From: Ichthyophonus hoferi
Lineage: Eukaryota; Opisthokonta; Ichthyosporea; Ichthyophonida; Ichthyophonidae
Length of the DNA: 35,978 bases
Reading direction: 5' to 3'
NCBI GenBank assembly: GCA_002751075.1
Contig: NAOQ01000641.1
Coordinates: forward strand, 4,324 to 40,301
Below the pieces are notes generated by a model, which was not told the DNA's origin, searched no databases, and saw nothing but the letters and a program-made list of their open reading frames with translations. Below are positions 1 to 15,791 of this stretch, piece after piece. Each line of letters begins with the position of its first letter. The first letter of the stretch is position 1. A program made the position numbers and the translations under genes.

Positions 1-1132
1 GAATAAGTAGGTTCGATCTCGGCCCGAATAATAAGTAGACCGACTCTTTTCATTATAGACATCATGTGAACACCATTACACCAATCTAAATAAGGTGTCA
101 TAAGCCAATAGTATTTAAGTATTGTAGCAAGATGAGATAATTCTAGTAGGTCTCCTTGACCTATCATAAGCTGGATTAGCTAATATGAATATTTATAATT
201 GGCTTTGTTTTAGCGATTTAACTTAGTGTTTTGGTGTTAGCTCGAGTTACCAGCACTAGCGACAAACGAGGTATAACACAAAACAAAACAAAACAATAAA
301 GCGGTTCCACTCACACATACGCGGTTACAGATAAAATAGGACGTTCTCGTATATTTTAATGTTTAATTTACCACTAGCACTCGTAAACAATACACAATTT
401 GAAAACTACTCATTTCCTCAGAAGCCTGAAAATTGCTTACTATCTTTAGATAGTGATAATAGTTTTTAATTACATAATAACTTGGCTCCGCTTAATGATC
501 GTTCGTATTGTGCAATCTCTACATTTGCACCAAAACGTATTAAGGCATCTATTCCTCTTACCTTAGAACAGGGATATAATTATTATCATTAGTTACCTAA
601 AGAGTTAGGTTTTGAGCGTTTAGGTCAACAGCTAACTATTCAAGACAGACCCGACCAAGCAGCTATCATCAACACTAATCAGTTATCTATAACTACTATC
701 AAAGACACAATTGGAGACCCTGAAGCCTGTGGACAAATCGCTAGTACTACCACAGACTGTTATAATACTGATAACGTATGGGCGTAGAATGTACATAAAT
801 ATCAACTTAAAACAGAATAAATGCAAATGGGGAAAATTGAGAAAGCTGAGCATATGCAGATAGATAAGGGAAGTAAGATTGTGGAAAGATCTATTCGTAC
901 AATAGTTGTACATGAAGAGCCTACAGGTGCATTTCTTAATCACCTACCTCAGCAATATATAAGCAATGAACTGTACCTGTACCACCTCCAAGTACCATGG
1001 CGCCATGTTGTAAGTAGTTGTTGACCGAAAAGAAATTATTGCCTGACAAATTTTATACCTTGGTAAGCGGCACTTCAATAACCCCTTTGCCAAACCTTAA
1101 AAAACTGGCTACTACGGCAATTTTAAACGACA

Positions 1133-1254
1133 TTATTGAAAATTATTGTCAGGAATGCGAGTATTTGTAGGAAATTTATTGTGAGGAATATAATCAGTTG
1201 TGAGGAATCATTGTGAGCCATGTGATCACTTGTGGGGAATTATTGTTAGGAATA
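1133..1254. repeat. degenerate tandem TTGTGAGGAAT-type repeat
   Basis: An 11-bp core close to TTGTGAGGAAT recurs about six times with variable spacing, for example TTGTCAGGAAT, TTGTGAGGAAT twice, TTGTGGGGAAT and TTGTTAGGAAT. It lies inside the decayed R1 interior. It could be a leftover minisatellite or a set of binding sites; nothing distinguishes these. Confidence 0.6.
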
Positions 1255-1290
1255 CATCCCCTGTTCTGTCAGCCGCCAGCCGCCAGATGC

Positions 1291-1343
1291 CAGAGCCTAC
1301 AACAGAGCCAAGCCAGAGCCTACAACAGAGCCAAGCCAGAGCC
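1291..1343. repeat. 23-bp tandem repeat, two exact copies plus part
   Basis: A 23-bp unit beginning CAGAGCCTACAACAG is repeated exactly at 1291-1313 and 1314-1336, and a third copy starts and then diverges. The tract is GC-richer than its surroundings and sits in the R1 interior. Confidence 0.8.
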
Positions 1344-2107
1344 AGAAACCAGAGCAAGCAGGAGTATTTAGCATACAGTTTGGTGAACTGTCTCCCATTT
1401 TCTTTTTACATTGGCTGCCGTGCCACAGTCACTTCTGAAAACCAACAGGAATTATTTAGTTAATTTAGTGAACGACAAGCCTACAGCTAAGTAATCACCG
1501 TGTTTAGGTTCTTTTCATATTTCCTTTTTATATTTCTTATGCTCCAGGTGAAAATAGTCCACCCAGGCCAAGATAGGTTGTTAAAACAGGAACATTTAAT
1601 TAAATTGAGTATTTCCTTATAGCTATAAACATTTAATATTATTAGCAATTATTATTACATATATAGCCTGGGAAAATAGTTGGTACAATCTATTGGTGTT
1701 AACAACGGCAATCTAAGATGATCTATCAAAATTGAGCCAGCCAATGGTAGAAATTCGGCCACTATATAATAAGATTTCAGATCGTATGTTTTGAGTAGAT
1801 AGCCCACTGCTTAGGCATCCTGTCTAAGGTAAGTCCTGTTGACTTGTTTAATAATTGTTACATGATCGTTAACTCTGAATAAACATAGAGTTTAAATTTA
1901 TTTTTCCATACCTATTTTTCAAGCACTTACATTAGTGAATTGACTAATGAACCATTAAAAGAAGTACACTGTAGTATAAGATTATCGGGAGAAGGTCACA
2001 TATTCCTAGTGGGTCTCTGTTATCTTTCATGAATTGTATTAGTCAATAAGAATATGTATAAGTAGTCTAACTTAGATGACTGAACACAGCCCTGCGCGTG
2101 CTTATTC

Positions 2108-2131
2108 AAAAAAAAAAAAAAAAAAAAAAAA
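2108..2131. repeat. poly(A) run of 24
   Basis: An uninterrupted run of 24 A lies in the second R1 direct repeat. The corresponding part of the first repeat has a (CAAAA)n-like tract at about 278-300, so the run is probably local slippage rather than the tail of an inserted retrocopy. Confidence 0.8.
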
Positions 2132-2580
2132 CAACCGTCCGCGGTAAAACGAAGTATTAAAGAAAACAAAAATAAATAATAAAGGACCCCGGTTCACACA
2201 TATGCGGGAACACTAGTAAAAAATATGACCCACTTACAGATACACGGTATCAATAGTAAAATACGAAGCTTTCGTAAACGCACGCAAAAATACTTGGCAT
2301 TTAATTATATATATGTAATAACCACATCGTTATTGTTATGTCCAATCCACCACTGGTTCTCGAATATGATATTCAATGTCCAGATCTCTCGCTCGTAATG
2401 ACTGCTAAAAATATTAAATAATTATAGCTATAGAGAAATATACAAATTCAATATTTATTTATTTTTTAACTAACCTCAACTTTTTGGTTGGCATATAGGC
2501 ACTTAATTTTAACCCATTTTATGTTACAAATTATATTTTAATAAATAGTATATTGTGTATATTTTGTACAACAAATGTAT

Positions 2581-2995
2581 TGGTAATAATAAGTAGAGAC
2601 CAAAGCGTTTCTGCTACCTATATTCGTTTATGAAGATAAAGAATACCAAATTAAGGGGCATTTTGACATGTCCCTTTGTATACACAAACTGCAGATATAC
2701 CAAGACACACCGTTATTATTATCAGAAACTATAGCAGTTCTATTGACTTGTCCACAACGTCGGGATCCCCAATTGCATGACTGGTAGTAATTAATATTGC
2801 TGAACCAGTGTTAGTAATAGTCACTTGATTGAATGCCTTTAAAGTTCAGTTGTTGTGATAGAGGTTCTATAGAAGGCCCATATACCAACTTTCTAGGTAA
2901 CTGGCTGTAGTAATTATATCTCTGTTCTAATTCAGAAGGAATAAATGCTTTGATACGCTTAGGTGCAAATATAAAATTGCACAATGAGATCGATC
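2581..2995 (-). mobile_element. R1 fragment, inverted and decayed
   Basis: Read on the minus strand, 2990 to about 2700 is clearly related to 480-800 on the plus strand. Both contain sequence coding for FAPKRIKA followed about a dozen codons later by YNYY. The part at 2581-2700 matches the reverse complement of the R1 copy at 31395-31535. This is a broken, diverged fragment of the family seen at 1-2330, in opposite orientation and abutting it. Family undetermined; it looks old. Confidence 0.5.
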
Positions 2996-3147
2996 AGTAA
3001 GGAGTGATATGCTACTACGTAAATAATAAATATCGTCACTATTTAATGTTAGTAATCAGTTCTCTGAGTTCTGAACGTATGTAGTCTGAAAATCTAGCTA
3101 GTGCAAGTTAAAACTACCAATCAGAGCCTATCTAAATAGGATACCAA

Positions 3148-3725
3148 ATGATTAGCCAATTCAAGATTATATGTATATCTAGATTCAACAAGATAATGGC
3201 AGCAATCTTGCAGTTACATAATAAGCTACTTCATATCATTTTTTCAATCCAATTTAATTATTGCTTTGGAATACTATCTAAGAAAAATCCGACACCTTTT
3301 ATTAATGACTATAGTCTTGCACCGGCTAGAGATAGTCACCACAGTTCTTAATTTCATTGAGAGGAAACTTGGATTTTTACCCTCAAAAGTAGACTCTTTA
3401 AAGAATGGTTTTGTAAACGTCTCGTTACCATATCAACAGCTCCTCCGCTGGATTACTTGGAAATTTCATAGAACTATCTGCCAACAACAGAGATGTTAAT
3501 GCTGGTTGCCCAACTAACTGTACTCTTTTAATCTTATCACCCTTACAGGCCTAGTTGTCAACTTCTGCAGACTTACTTAATAATAAGAGTATTTCTTAGC
3601 CAATATGTGCTCCGTGTATGCAATGGTACACGTCAGAACACTCCTTGATTTTGTATTCGCTCAATTCTAAATGAATATAAGTTGCAGGGATCAAACTTAT
3701 TTCTACTTATATCTATTATGGTATC
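3148..3725 (+). mobile_element. R1 fragment, decayed
   Basis: The stretch 3600-3725 aligns in the same orientation with 31395-31540: both share an exact CTCCGTGTATGCA, followed by diverged sequence ending in a ACTTATT-type block. Upstream sequence to about 3150 has coding-like patches but no recognisable domain. The limits are approximate. It is broken and appears as old as the neighbouring copies. Confidence 0.4.
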
Positions 3726-5251
3726 ATTATATATAACTGAGATTAAGATAAGTAGGGCTAAAACTTGCAGCCATTCAGGTAATTATTAATTCAATCACAT
3801 GTATTATTAATTCAGAATAATCATCAAACCAATCTTAATCACAAACTGGGTTGATTTTCTAGACTGTGTTAGGGCCATTCCCCATTCAATTTTAAAATAA
3901 TTACATAGATTCCTTTGGAAGATTTCACTGCAGTTTCAGCATGCGAACATTAACAAAGTATGATGGCACAGATAACTATGTATCTTTAACTAGTCACTAT
4001 CAATATTAAATACAAGTGGTATACAGAGTAACATTATAGCTATATTGTTTATACAGTTGGGAGATAAACCATTTTAAAAACTTGGCATGATATACATTAA
4101 TAACATAGTCATTAATATATCTCTTTTGTTTTTGCAATATTTGACCACTTTTCCATAATAATGACATTAAGTAATTAAAACTTACTATCCACATAAAATA
4201 ATATAAGTGAGTACTCATAATAAAGTAGATCTGAAAAATGAAAAATCTACCAGAAGAATATATTCTATAGCCTTTTCAGGTGGACCTATCAAGTGAAACA
4301 AATAAAAACAATAGATAATAGCCAGTAACACCCTTACAGTTAAAACCATTTAATTTTATAAAATGAAACAATGAACCCTATGATTTCAAATTCATACATA
4401 AACATTTTAAATACCAAGAAAAGACTAATAACTAATTATGTAAGTCCTTAAAGCAAACTAGCCCATGTTTTACCAGTACTTATGACAAATAGTTCTCATC
4501 AAAATAGGACCAGACACTGTAGAATCAAAGAGCTCGTCACAAGAAAGCATGACATTAGTAAGGACATCTACATAAAAAATACATCAGTATAGCAGTCTAA
4601 CTATTTAAATCTTCAGCTTCAATAAGGCTCTATCCAGATCAACAGCCAGATGCATCAATTTGTTGGACAAATAATAGTGTGTTTACTAGGTATGACTTCA
4701 AAGAAATAAATATGATTGAAGATATAATTAGTACTTTTTTTATAATTGAAACCAAACTAGATTACACATACGCTTAATATTAATCATTTTTTTAAAAAAT
4801 AAGGAAGAAAATAAATGGTGAAAACATCAAATGTGATAAAGAATACGAGTTACTGGATATCAATTTGTAACTACTGATACTACAATGAGAAAATAATACG
4901 AATAATTCCACACTGAAACTGTAAAATACTGGAAAAAGACATGCATCAAGTTAAACAGTTTTTTTTTTGGGTAACCCAATTTGTGCAACTGTAGCATACC
5001 AAGTTAGCGAATTTTAATTCACGGTAGCGCCAGCTTAACATTTCGGTATATGAACTTTAGTGATATTTATCCTATATCAAAAAAAGATAATGGGTGAAAT
5101 ATATGCAATGCATGCGACAATAAATTGCATGAACCATCCATTTTTGATACAAATAGGTATATTGTGGTAGACAGATATATCCATAAGATACTATTTACTA
5201 TAATTTTTTTTATTGATCCATATTCTAGTTATAACAAGTATATATAGTTGG

Positions 5252-5275
5252 TCAGGTTCTGCTCCCAGAACCTGA
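5252..5275. other. perfect 10-bp hairpin
   Basis: TCAGGTTCTG and CAGAACCTGA form a perfect 10-bp stem around the 4-nt loop CTCC. The stem is GC-richer than the surrounding DNA. It lies about 390 bp beyond the RPL38 stop. No flanking element, tail or T-run suggests a known RNA class. Confidence 0.7.
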
Positions 5276-5643
5276 GTTCTTAATGCCAGTTCAAATTGTA
5301 AATCATTTTTACAGAAAAAACACAACTATAACAGTCCCACCATCTAAAATAAAATATAAGTAAACGACATATTATCAACATTAAAGCTTTACCCTAAGCA
5401 ATTACACAATACAATAGAGCATATTAAAACACTCTTACAAGTTCCTAAAAAACATTCATGTCCCAAGTAAAGAACATAGAGAAAATTTGAACTGTTTATT
5501 TAGATTTAGAATTATTAGACAATTCAAAAGTAATAATATTATAAAAACCAAAGAAACCAATTATCAAAAAAAACCACACTATCGAAAAGATTTAACTAAA
5601 ATTAAAACAAAAAAATACAGTAATGACGGATTCAACACCGCCA

Positions 5644-5649
5644 TTTATT
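5644..5649 (-). terminator. polyadenylation signal of RPL38
   Basis: AATAAA on the minus strand starts about 19 nt after the RPL38 TAA stop, which would give a very short 3' UTR, as is common for ribosomal protein mRNAs. Confidence 0.5.
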
Positions 5650-5667
5650 GCCTGTAAAATTAATCCC

Positions 5668-6414
5668 TTAGGCCTTGATCACCTTGCTGGTAATGTTGAT
5701 CTTCTTGATGGCTGTAGAAAAACCACACATCAGTAAAAAAATTCAATCAAAGACAAAAACAACCTCCAATTCCAATAACATTCGCATCAGCCAATACATA
5801 CCAGGGGGGAGAGAAGATTCGAGCTTGGTGGCCTTCTCCTGGTCCTTGACCACGAGAGTGTACAGGGCACGGGCGCAGCGCACCTTGAACTTGGTGTTCT
5901 CCTTGTTCTTCTTAATCTTAATGGACTGCACGTCCTTGCGACGGACAGTCAACAAGAAGTCCTTGATCTCCCTAATTTCCCTGGGCTGAAATATACCAAA
6001 TCAACAAATCATACACCACATCGGCAAAAATAAAATGCCACCATATAACCTCTATGCCATACACAAACATTCCCAACATAAAGTGACCTGTGCGTTTTGG
6101 TATTCTTTATATAATTATCACCCGTTTTCCATCGTAACAAGGCGAGATCGAAAAAAAAACATTATCATCGTAAAACATCTAAACATGTCAAAAAAACATG
6201 CTGATTATAGAAGACATGGGTTGGCAAATCCAGGAAAAAAACTTTACGAGGTTGCCAATAAAGTTATAATGTCAATTTAACTATATTTTTATTGTGTATG
6301 TGTTTATCATATCTTCTATGAAATTTTGCCACTAACTAACTAAAAAAGGCAGATGATGCCACTAAATTATCAAAAACGAAACAGATATTAAATGGATTGC
6401 CCCTAGCGTACCAT
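5668..6414 (-). CDS. RPL38: 60S ribosomal protein L38 (eL38)
   Basis: Small structural protein of the cytosolic 60S ribosomal subunit. Coding exons on the minus strand are 6412-6414 (ATG only), 5802-5985 and 5668-5711, giving 76 aa. Exon 2 encodes [19 protein letters not shown] and later [15 protein letters not shown] and SLPP, the family core in the usual order. Junctions are ATG|GTACGC with TTTCAG|CCC, and G|GTATGT with CTACAG. The start is inferred: exon 2 begins at the second residue of the family (P in MPRK), and the ATG at 6412-6414 sits at a GT donor in context AAAATGG after a pyrimidine-rich leader. The usual family ending, near SLPPGLxVKEL, is replaced by [18 protein letters not shown], so the tail is about 7 aa longer than normal. 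Head to head with RPL22. Exons 2 and 3 are secure; the single-codon first exon is likely. Confidence 0.9.
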
Positions 6415-6965
6415 TTTGATGGCTGGGCTTTGTACAAGGAAGAACAGTAGAAAGAAGTGAGTTGTAAGTACCCGACAGACTTACAGTGAGGATAGGCTCA
6501 CGTGCGGCTGTTATAAATCTAAATGTATCTGATTGGGTGCCTCATTAATATATATTAGTATATTAGAAATTGATTAGCCAAATGATATAAAAGCCTGAAA
6601 ATGCTAATTACGTTAACAGTTTAAATGCTTATAGATTGATTTATAATTAGAATATATTGGTGTTTTTTTTAAGCATTTTCTTAATGTATACTAATATAAA
6701 AATAATAAATAATAATAAAAAAATTATTTAACCATAAATTATAAACCAGTATGTATATATAAAAAAGCAAACGTAAGGAATGTAATGTGTATTTCTTCTT
6801 TTTTTTTAAAAATTATTTGCAGGGAATAAAAATTATGTAAAATAAAGCAGCCAATCATTGAATGAGTGAAGTCAGGTGACAGATCTCCCATGTGACACGG
6901 ATATGAAGAAACCAACCTGCCTAAACGTATTCCCTTTTACCTCGTATTCGTTGTAAACGATAACC
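6415..6965. promoter_or_regulatory. shared RPL38/RPL22 divergent promoter region
   Basis: About 550 bp separate the two start codons. On the RPL38 side there is a palindromic E-box CACGTG at 6499-6504, TTATAAAT at 6511-6518, and a pyrimidine-rich leader (minus strand, about 6460-6430) like a 5' TOP tract. On the RPL22 side are CCAAT at 6851-6855, the palindrome GTCAGGTGAC at 6871-6880, CATGTGAC at 6889-6896 and a pyrimidine tract TTCCCTTTTACC just before the ATG. The middle, about 6520-6840, is AT-rich with no clear sites. Regulatory roles are inferred from motif and position only. Confidence 0.5.
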
Positions 6966-7891
6966 ATGTCTGTAAGTATTTCATTTTTCTTGCAGCCTTT
7001 AGCTTTTTAATTTTTTTTTTGGAATTTTTTTTGTCAAAGTCTTACTAAAGGTCGAGTTTTCATGATGCACAAGCAATTTTCGAGTATGATTGTATGATTA
7101 TACAAAATCACCATCTTTCGGCTGAGAAAACATTGGTATGTTTATATTTTATATTATTTTTAAAACCTATAGCTCACCTATACTTAATTATACAGCCCAA
7201 GATTGCTGTTAAGGGCGCCGCTAAGGCCAAGAAGGCCCAGGTTAAGTTCACCATTGACTGCGCTCAGCCAGTCCGTGACAGCATCTTCGATGTCGCTAAC
7301 TTCGTAGGTGCTTCTATTTTCTTTTTCCACTTATGTTCAGTGCAAATTGGTCTTCGGTAATTTTTTTGTTTTTTCTTTGGTGTACACCTGATACCCAGCT
7401 GTGCTGTGGAGTACAGGTCTAGGGTTAGGGTTCTCTTCCCTAGTCCCTAGCTAATATACACCTTTGTTTTTTTTTTTTGTAATTACAGGAGAAGTTCCTT
7501 CACGAGCGCGTCAAGGTTGCTGGCAAGACCGGTAACCTCGGTGACAAGGTTGCCATCTCCGCTGATCAGACCATGGTCTCCATCAATGCTGAGGTATAGT
7601 TACTATTTTCTTCTCGGTAACTACGGTAGTAATTTTTGGTTGTTGCTTTAGGGTCTCTTCATTTTAATTTATTGGCGTGTCTGTGTTCTTAGTGAAAAAT
7701 TTACATGTTCTAAATATATATATATATATCTTTTGCAGACTCCTTTCAGCAAGCGTTACCTTAAGTACCTCACCAAGAAGTACTTGAAGAAGAATCAGCT
7801 CCGCGACTGGATGCACGTAATTGCTACCAGCCCTACTGCTTACGTTATCAAGTACTACAACATCAACCAGGATGAGGAGGATGAGGAATAA
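6966..7891 (+). CDS. RPL22: 60S ribosomal protein L22 (eL22)
   Basis: Component of the cytosolic 60S subunit near the exit-tunnel side. Exons 6966-6971, 7196-7303, 7489-7593 and 7739-7891 give 123 aa ending in TAA. The protein runs MSPKIAVKG, a basic KAKKAQVKF stretch, [16 protein letters not shown], then [17 protein letters not shown] and NQLRDWMHV, and ends in the acidic NQDEEDEE tail typical of the family. Length is normal. All junctions are GT-AG (GTAAGT, GTAGGT, GTATAG donors), and all introns are phase 0. The start gives a two-codon first exon, ATG TCT, in context ACCATGT, consistent with the family. Intron 1 hosts a box C/D snoRNA. The exons are much richer in GC than the introns, as expected for a highly expressed gene. 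Confidence 0.96.
7056..7131 (+). ncRNA. box C/D snoRNA in RPL22 intron 1 (U32/U51, snR39/snR59 type)
   Basis: A 6-bp terminal stem, GTTTTC (7056-7061) with GAAAAC (7126-7131), directly encloses box C ATGATGC (7062-7068; consensus RTGATGA, last base differs) and box D CTGA (7122-7125). The 14 nt abutting box D, TCACCATCTTTCGG (7108-7121), are the exact reverse complement of CCGAAAGATGGTGA, a highly conserved stretch of eukaryotic large-subunit rRNA. By the box D plus five rule the methylated base is the middle A of GAAAG. From memory this is human 28S A1511, guided by U32 and U51, and yeast 25S A807, guided by snR39 and snR59, the yeast pair also lying in ribosomal protein introns. Internal C'/D' boxes are weak (TATGATT at about 7093-7099). 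The distance to the intron's 3' splice site is about 64 nt, typical for intronic snoRNAs. Confidence 0.88.
7420..7432 (+). repeat. short telomere-like TAGGGTTAGGGTT tract
   Basis: Two TTAGGG-type units occur in RPL22 intron 2. It is too short to be an interstitial telomere relic with any certainty, and could be chance. Confidence 0.4.
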
Positions 7892-7999
7892 ACGTCACTG
7901 ACGAGACATATCGTTTTTAAGTTTTTATTTGTTTTGCAAGCTCAGTAGAGCTACTAATATTAGGACTATTTTGAAGTTTTTTAAAATTTATAAGTTAAT

Positions 8000-8005
8000 A
8001 ATAAA
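8000..8005 (+). terminator. polyadenylation signal of RPL22
   Basis: AATAAA lies about 110 nt after the TAA stop and is followed by a T-rich stretch. Confidence 0.6.
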
Positions 8006-8765
8006 TTTCTTTCTTAGAAAAATCAATGTCCCTCATAAGTATTACTCATGGGATCAGTTGGGCTTAGAGTATATTTGTTTTTAGATATAATAGGTTAGTG
8101 CGTGATATTTTGTTAGTTACGGGCGTTATTTTATAATATTTTATAGTGGGGTTAAAATTTGTCTTGGCCATTTTTATTCTTGTTTAGGTTAAATGGGTGA
8201 AAGTACGGTGGAGGCTGTCAATTGCTTGATTAATTATGAGTTTGAGTATACGAAAATCAAAATATTGACTGCTTGTTCTGGCCAATGAGACCTTCGGGTT
8301 AGATTTGATGTATATGTAGTCGATAACCATAATAGAAATGTTCTTGTTTTTATAGGAGATAAAACGTAAAAGAATAGTTTAGTATATATAATAAATTGTT
8401 ATAAAAATCATTCGATATTTTTAATGGTCTTAAATATTAAAGTTCTGATATTATTGCTGTCGCTATGTTGATGATCGAATTCGCTAATCATTAAATATGA
8501 ATGGTTAGGATGAATATTTAAAATATCCTAAAGGTCGTTAAATATCATTATGTGCACCAGTCTTATTGTGGTATTGACGCCCGAATTTATACATTGTAAT
8601 CAGTTAATCACTGGAGCTCTTCTAATTACGAATTAGATACCCATTTGGTAATGAGCAACTTGCAATTGTAAAACATAAAGTTGACATTATTTTGTTTTAT
8701 ATAGGCTCAGGAAATATCTAAGGCAAGTTTGTCAAATATAGCTACAAATGCAGTATATACTAAGT

Positions 8766-8990
8766 AACTATTGCCAAGTTCTGAGGTATTCCATATAAAA
8801 TGCTATATTTATTAAGTATAAAAAAGTTCTGTCTGAGAACTCTTGTTTCTGTGGTGATAACCGAATACAGACTACAGTTTTTATCCTGAAATTTCTACTT
8901 GCAGAGTAGTGGGCGAGATAATTGCTACACAGGCTCAAATCAACAGGATTCACATTACGTGACATATTAGATACAAGAATAACAAAATTC
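8766..8990 (-). mobile_element. dispersed repeat R2, copy 1, decayed
   Basis: About 210 bp align with 26000-26215, with the best block at GTCTGAGA and the preceding 60 bp. On the minus strand both copies encode a short shared run, SDRTFLYL here and SDRVFLYF in the other. Two diverged copies in unrelated places imply a mobile element fragment. The family is unknown and may be retroelement-derived. It is incomplete and old. Confidence 0.55.
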
Positions 8991-9363
8991 AAAACATTGT
9001 GCAATAATTTCTAATCATAGTTAATACACACACTAACCTAGTCTGCTTGTCCAAACATACGTTAACCTTAATATCAAAATTTAAATTTGAAATTGAGCCA
9101 CAGAAATTCGACTCATACGAATTACTATTGCTCTCAAATCTTAAATAGTGGATTAGAAATACAAGGAGTTTCCCATGTCCACAAGCATTGGCTAAAAATT
9201 AACATAGTATCAACATCCAGTTACCAAAAAACCCACTCCTTCATCGCCAAGTACAAAAAAGACATTGTACTGTATATAATCAGGTTAGTATTATATTTAA
9301 AACATACAAAATGTTGTTATATAAAAGCAACACATGCCTAGTCCCCTTTTTCATCTCCCACTT

Positions 9364-15159
<5,796 letters not shown>

Positions 15160-15429
15160 GTTTGAGTTTCGAATAGCTGAGTGTTGGAGATCCTATGAAC
15201 AATGGGAGAACAGTAATTAATGCATACTGGAATAGAATATACTTATTGCTTGCTGATCTGATAACTAAAAATCACCAGTAATTAAAGTTATTTAAATACA
15301 AGTTATTAAATACAATCCTAGATTAATGGTGGTGCGGGTGACAGACCAAGCATGACTAAATTTCCTCTGTTTTCGATAGTATTCAAACATAAGCCTATAA
15401 CCTATGCATCCAACATTTTGACATAATAG

Positions 15430-15630
15430 TCCGGATCCCAATACCAATCTGATCACATTATTCATCTATATTAGTATGTTATATTATTGGCTTATTGTAA
15501 TGATTTAATTAGTTGAATGTGTCCTCGCTACAGCAATTCAAATATCAATTATAGATCTGATCACATTTTAATTTACTGATGTGTAAGCTATACTATTGGC
15601 TCATTGTAATGATTTAATTGGTTAACTATT
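15430..15630. repeat. two tandem copies of a ~108-bp unit
   Basis: ATCTGATCACATT recurs at about 15447 and 15555, and ATTGGCTTATTGTAATGATT (or a one-base variant) recurs at about 15486 and 15595, so the period is 108-109 bp. Part of the unit reappears near 17451. Confidence 0.75.
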
Positions 15631-15752
15631 CAGGTATAATCAATAACATTTTAACAAATCAACCTTCGAATGTCTTGCTATAATAGTCCCAATCACAACT
15701 ACAGATCGATCTAAACATCCTTTTACCAGTTTAGTATAAGCTATACCATTTA

Positions 15753-15791
15753 TTGAGACGAGACAAATATAAGGTAAACATAGCGTCTCAA
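15753..15791. repeat. inverted repeat TTGAGACG/CGTCTCAA
   Basis: An 8-bp perfect inverted repeat, 15753-15760 and 15784-15791, with a 23-nt loop. A similar GTCTC/GAGAC pair occurs in both R3 copies downstream. Confidence 0.6.

Larger units (their letters stand above)
1..2330 (+). mobile_element. R1 repeat: probable LTR-type fossil, decayed
   Basis: Positions about 1-330 and about 1900-2215 are diverged direct repeats. Shared blocks include an A-rich tract followed by CACACATAYGCGG near 310-330 and 2195-2205, and matching stretches at 141-200 and 2004-2062. The roughly 1.5 kb between them is coding-like but decayed, with its clearest part at about 480-1024. The segment just before the second direct repeat (1808-1852) recurs at 31348-31395. 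Direct repeats around a coding remnant suggest an LTR-type element, but no reverse transcriptase, integrase or capsid motif could be recognised, so the family is undetermined. It is clearly broken in many places and old, since the two end repeats have drifted far apart. The left end may lie outside the window. Confidence 0.45.
3726..5667. other. AT-rich intergenic region downstream of RPL38
   Basis: About 1.9 kb with no gene that can be supported. Open frames are short and none resembles a known protein. The only discrete structures are a perfect hairpin at 5252-5275 and the RPL38 polyadenylation signal at 5644-5649. Confidence 0.6.
7892..9363. other. convergent intergenic region RPL22-HDAC3
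   Basis: About 1.47 kb between the stops of two convergent genes. It holds the RPL22 polyadenylation signal and one copy of dispersed repeat R2 (8766-8990). The rest is AT-rich with no supported gene. No clear AATAAA is visible for HDAC3 on the minus strand close to its stop. Confidence 0.6.

Noticed and set aside
10-21. GGTTCGATCTC resembling a tRNA B box
   Set aside because: No A box or cloverleaf is possible in the visible sequence and the match to the consensus is incomplete.
5712-5801. TGATG motifs suggesting a snoRNA in RPL38 intron 2
   Set aside because: The intron is only 90 bp, no terminal stem flanks the boxes, and the sequence before CTGA has no recognised rRNA complement.
6035-6280. 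81-codon plus-strand open frame inside RPL38 intron 1
   Set aside because: It is antisense to RPL38, has no recognisable motif, and its length is compatible with chance.
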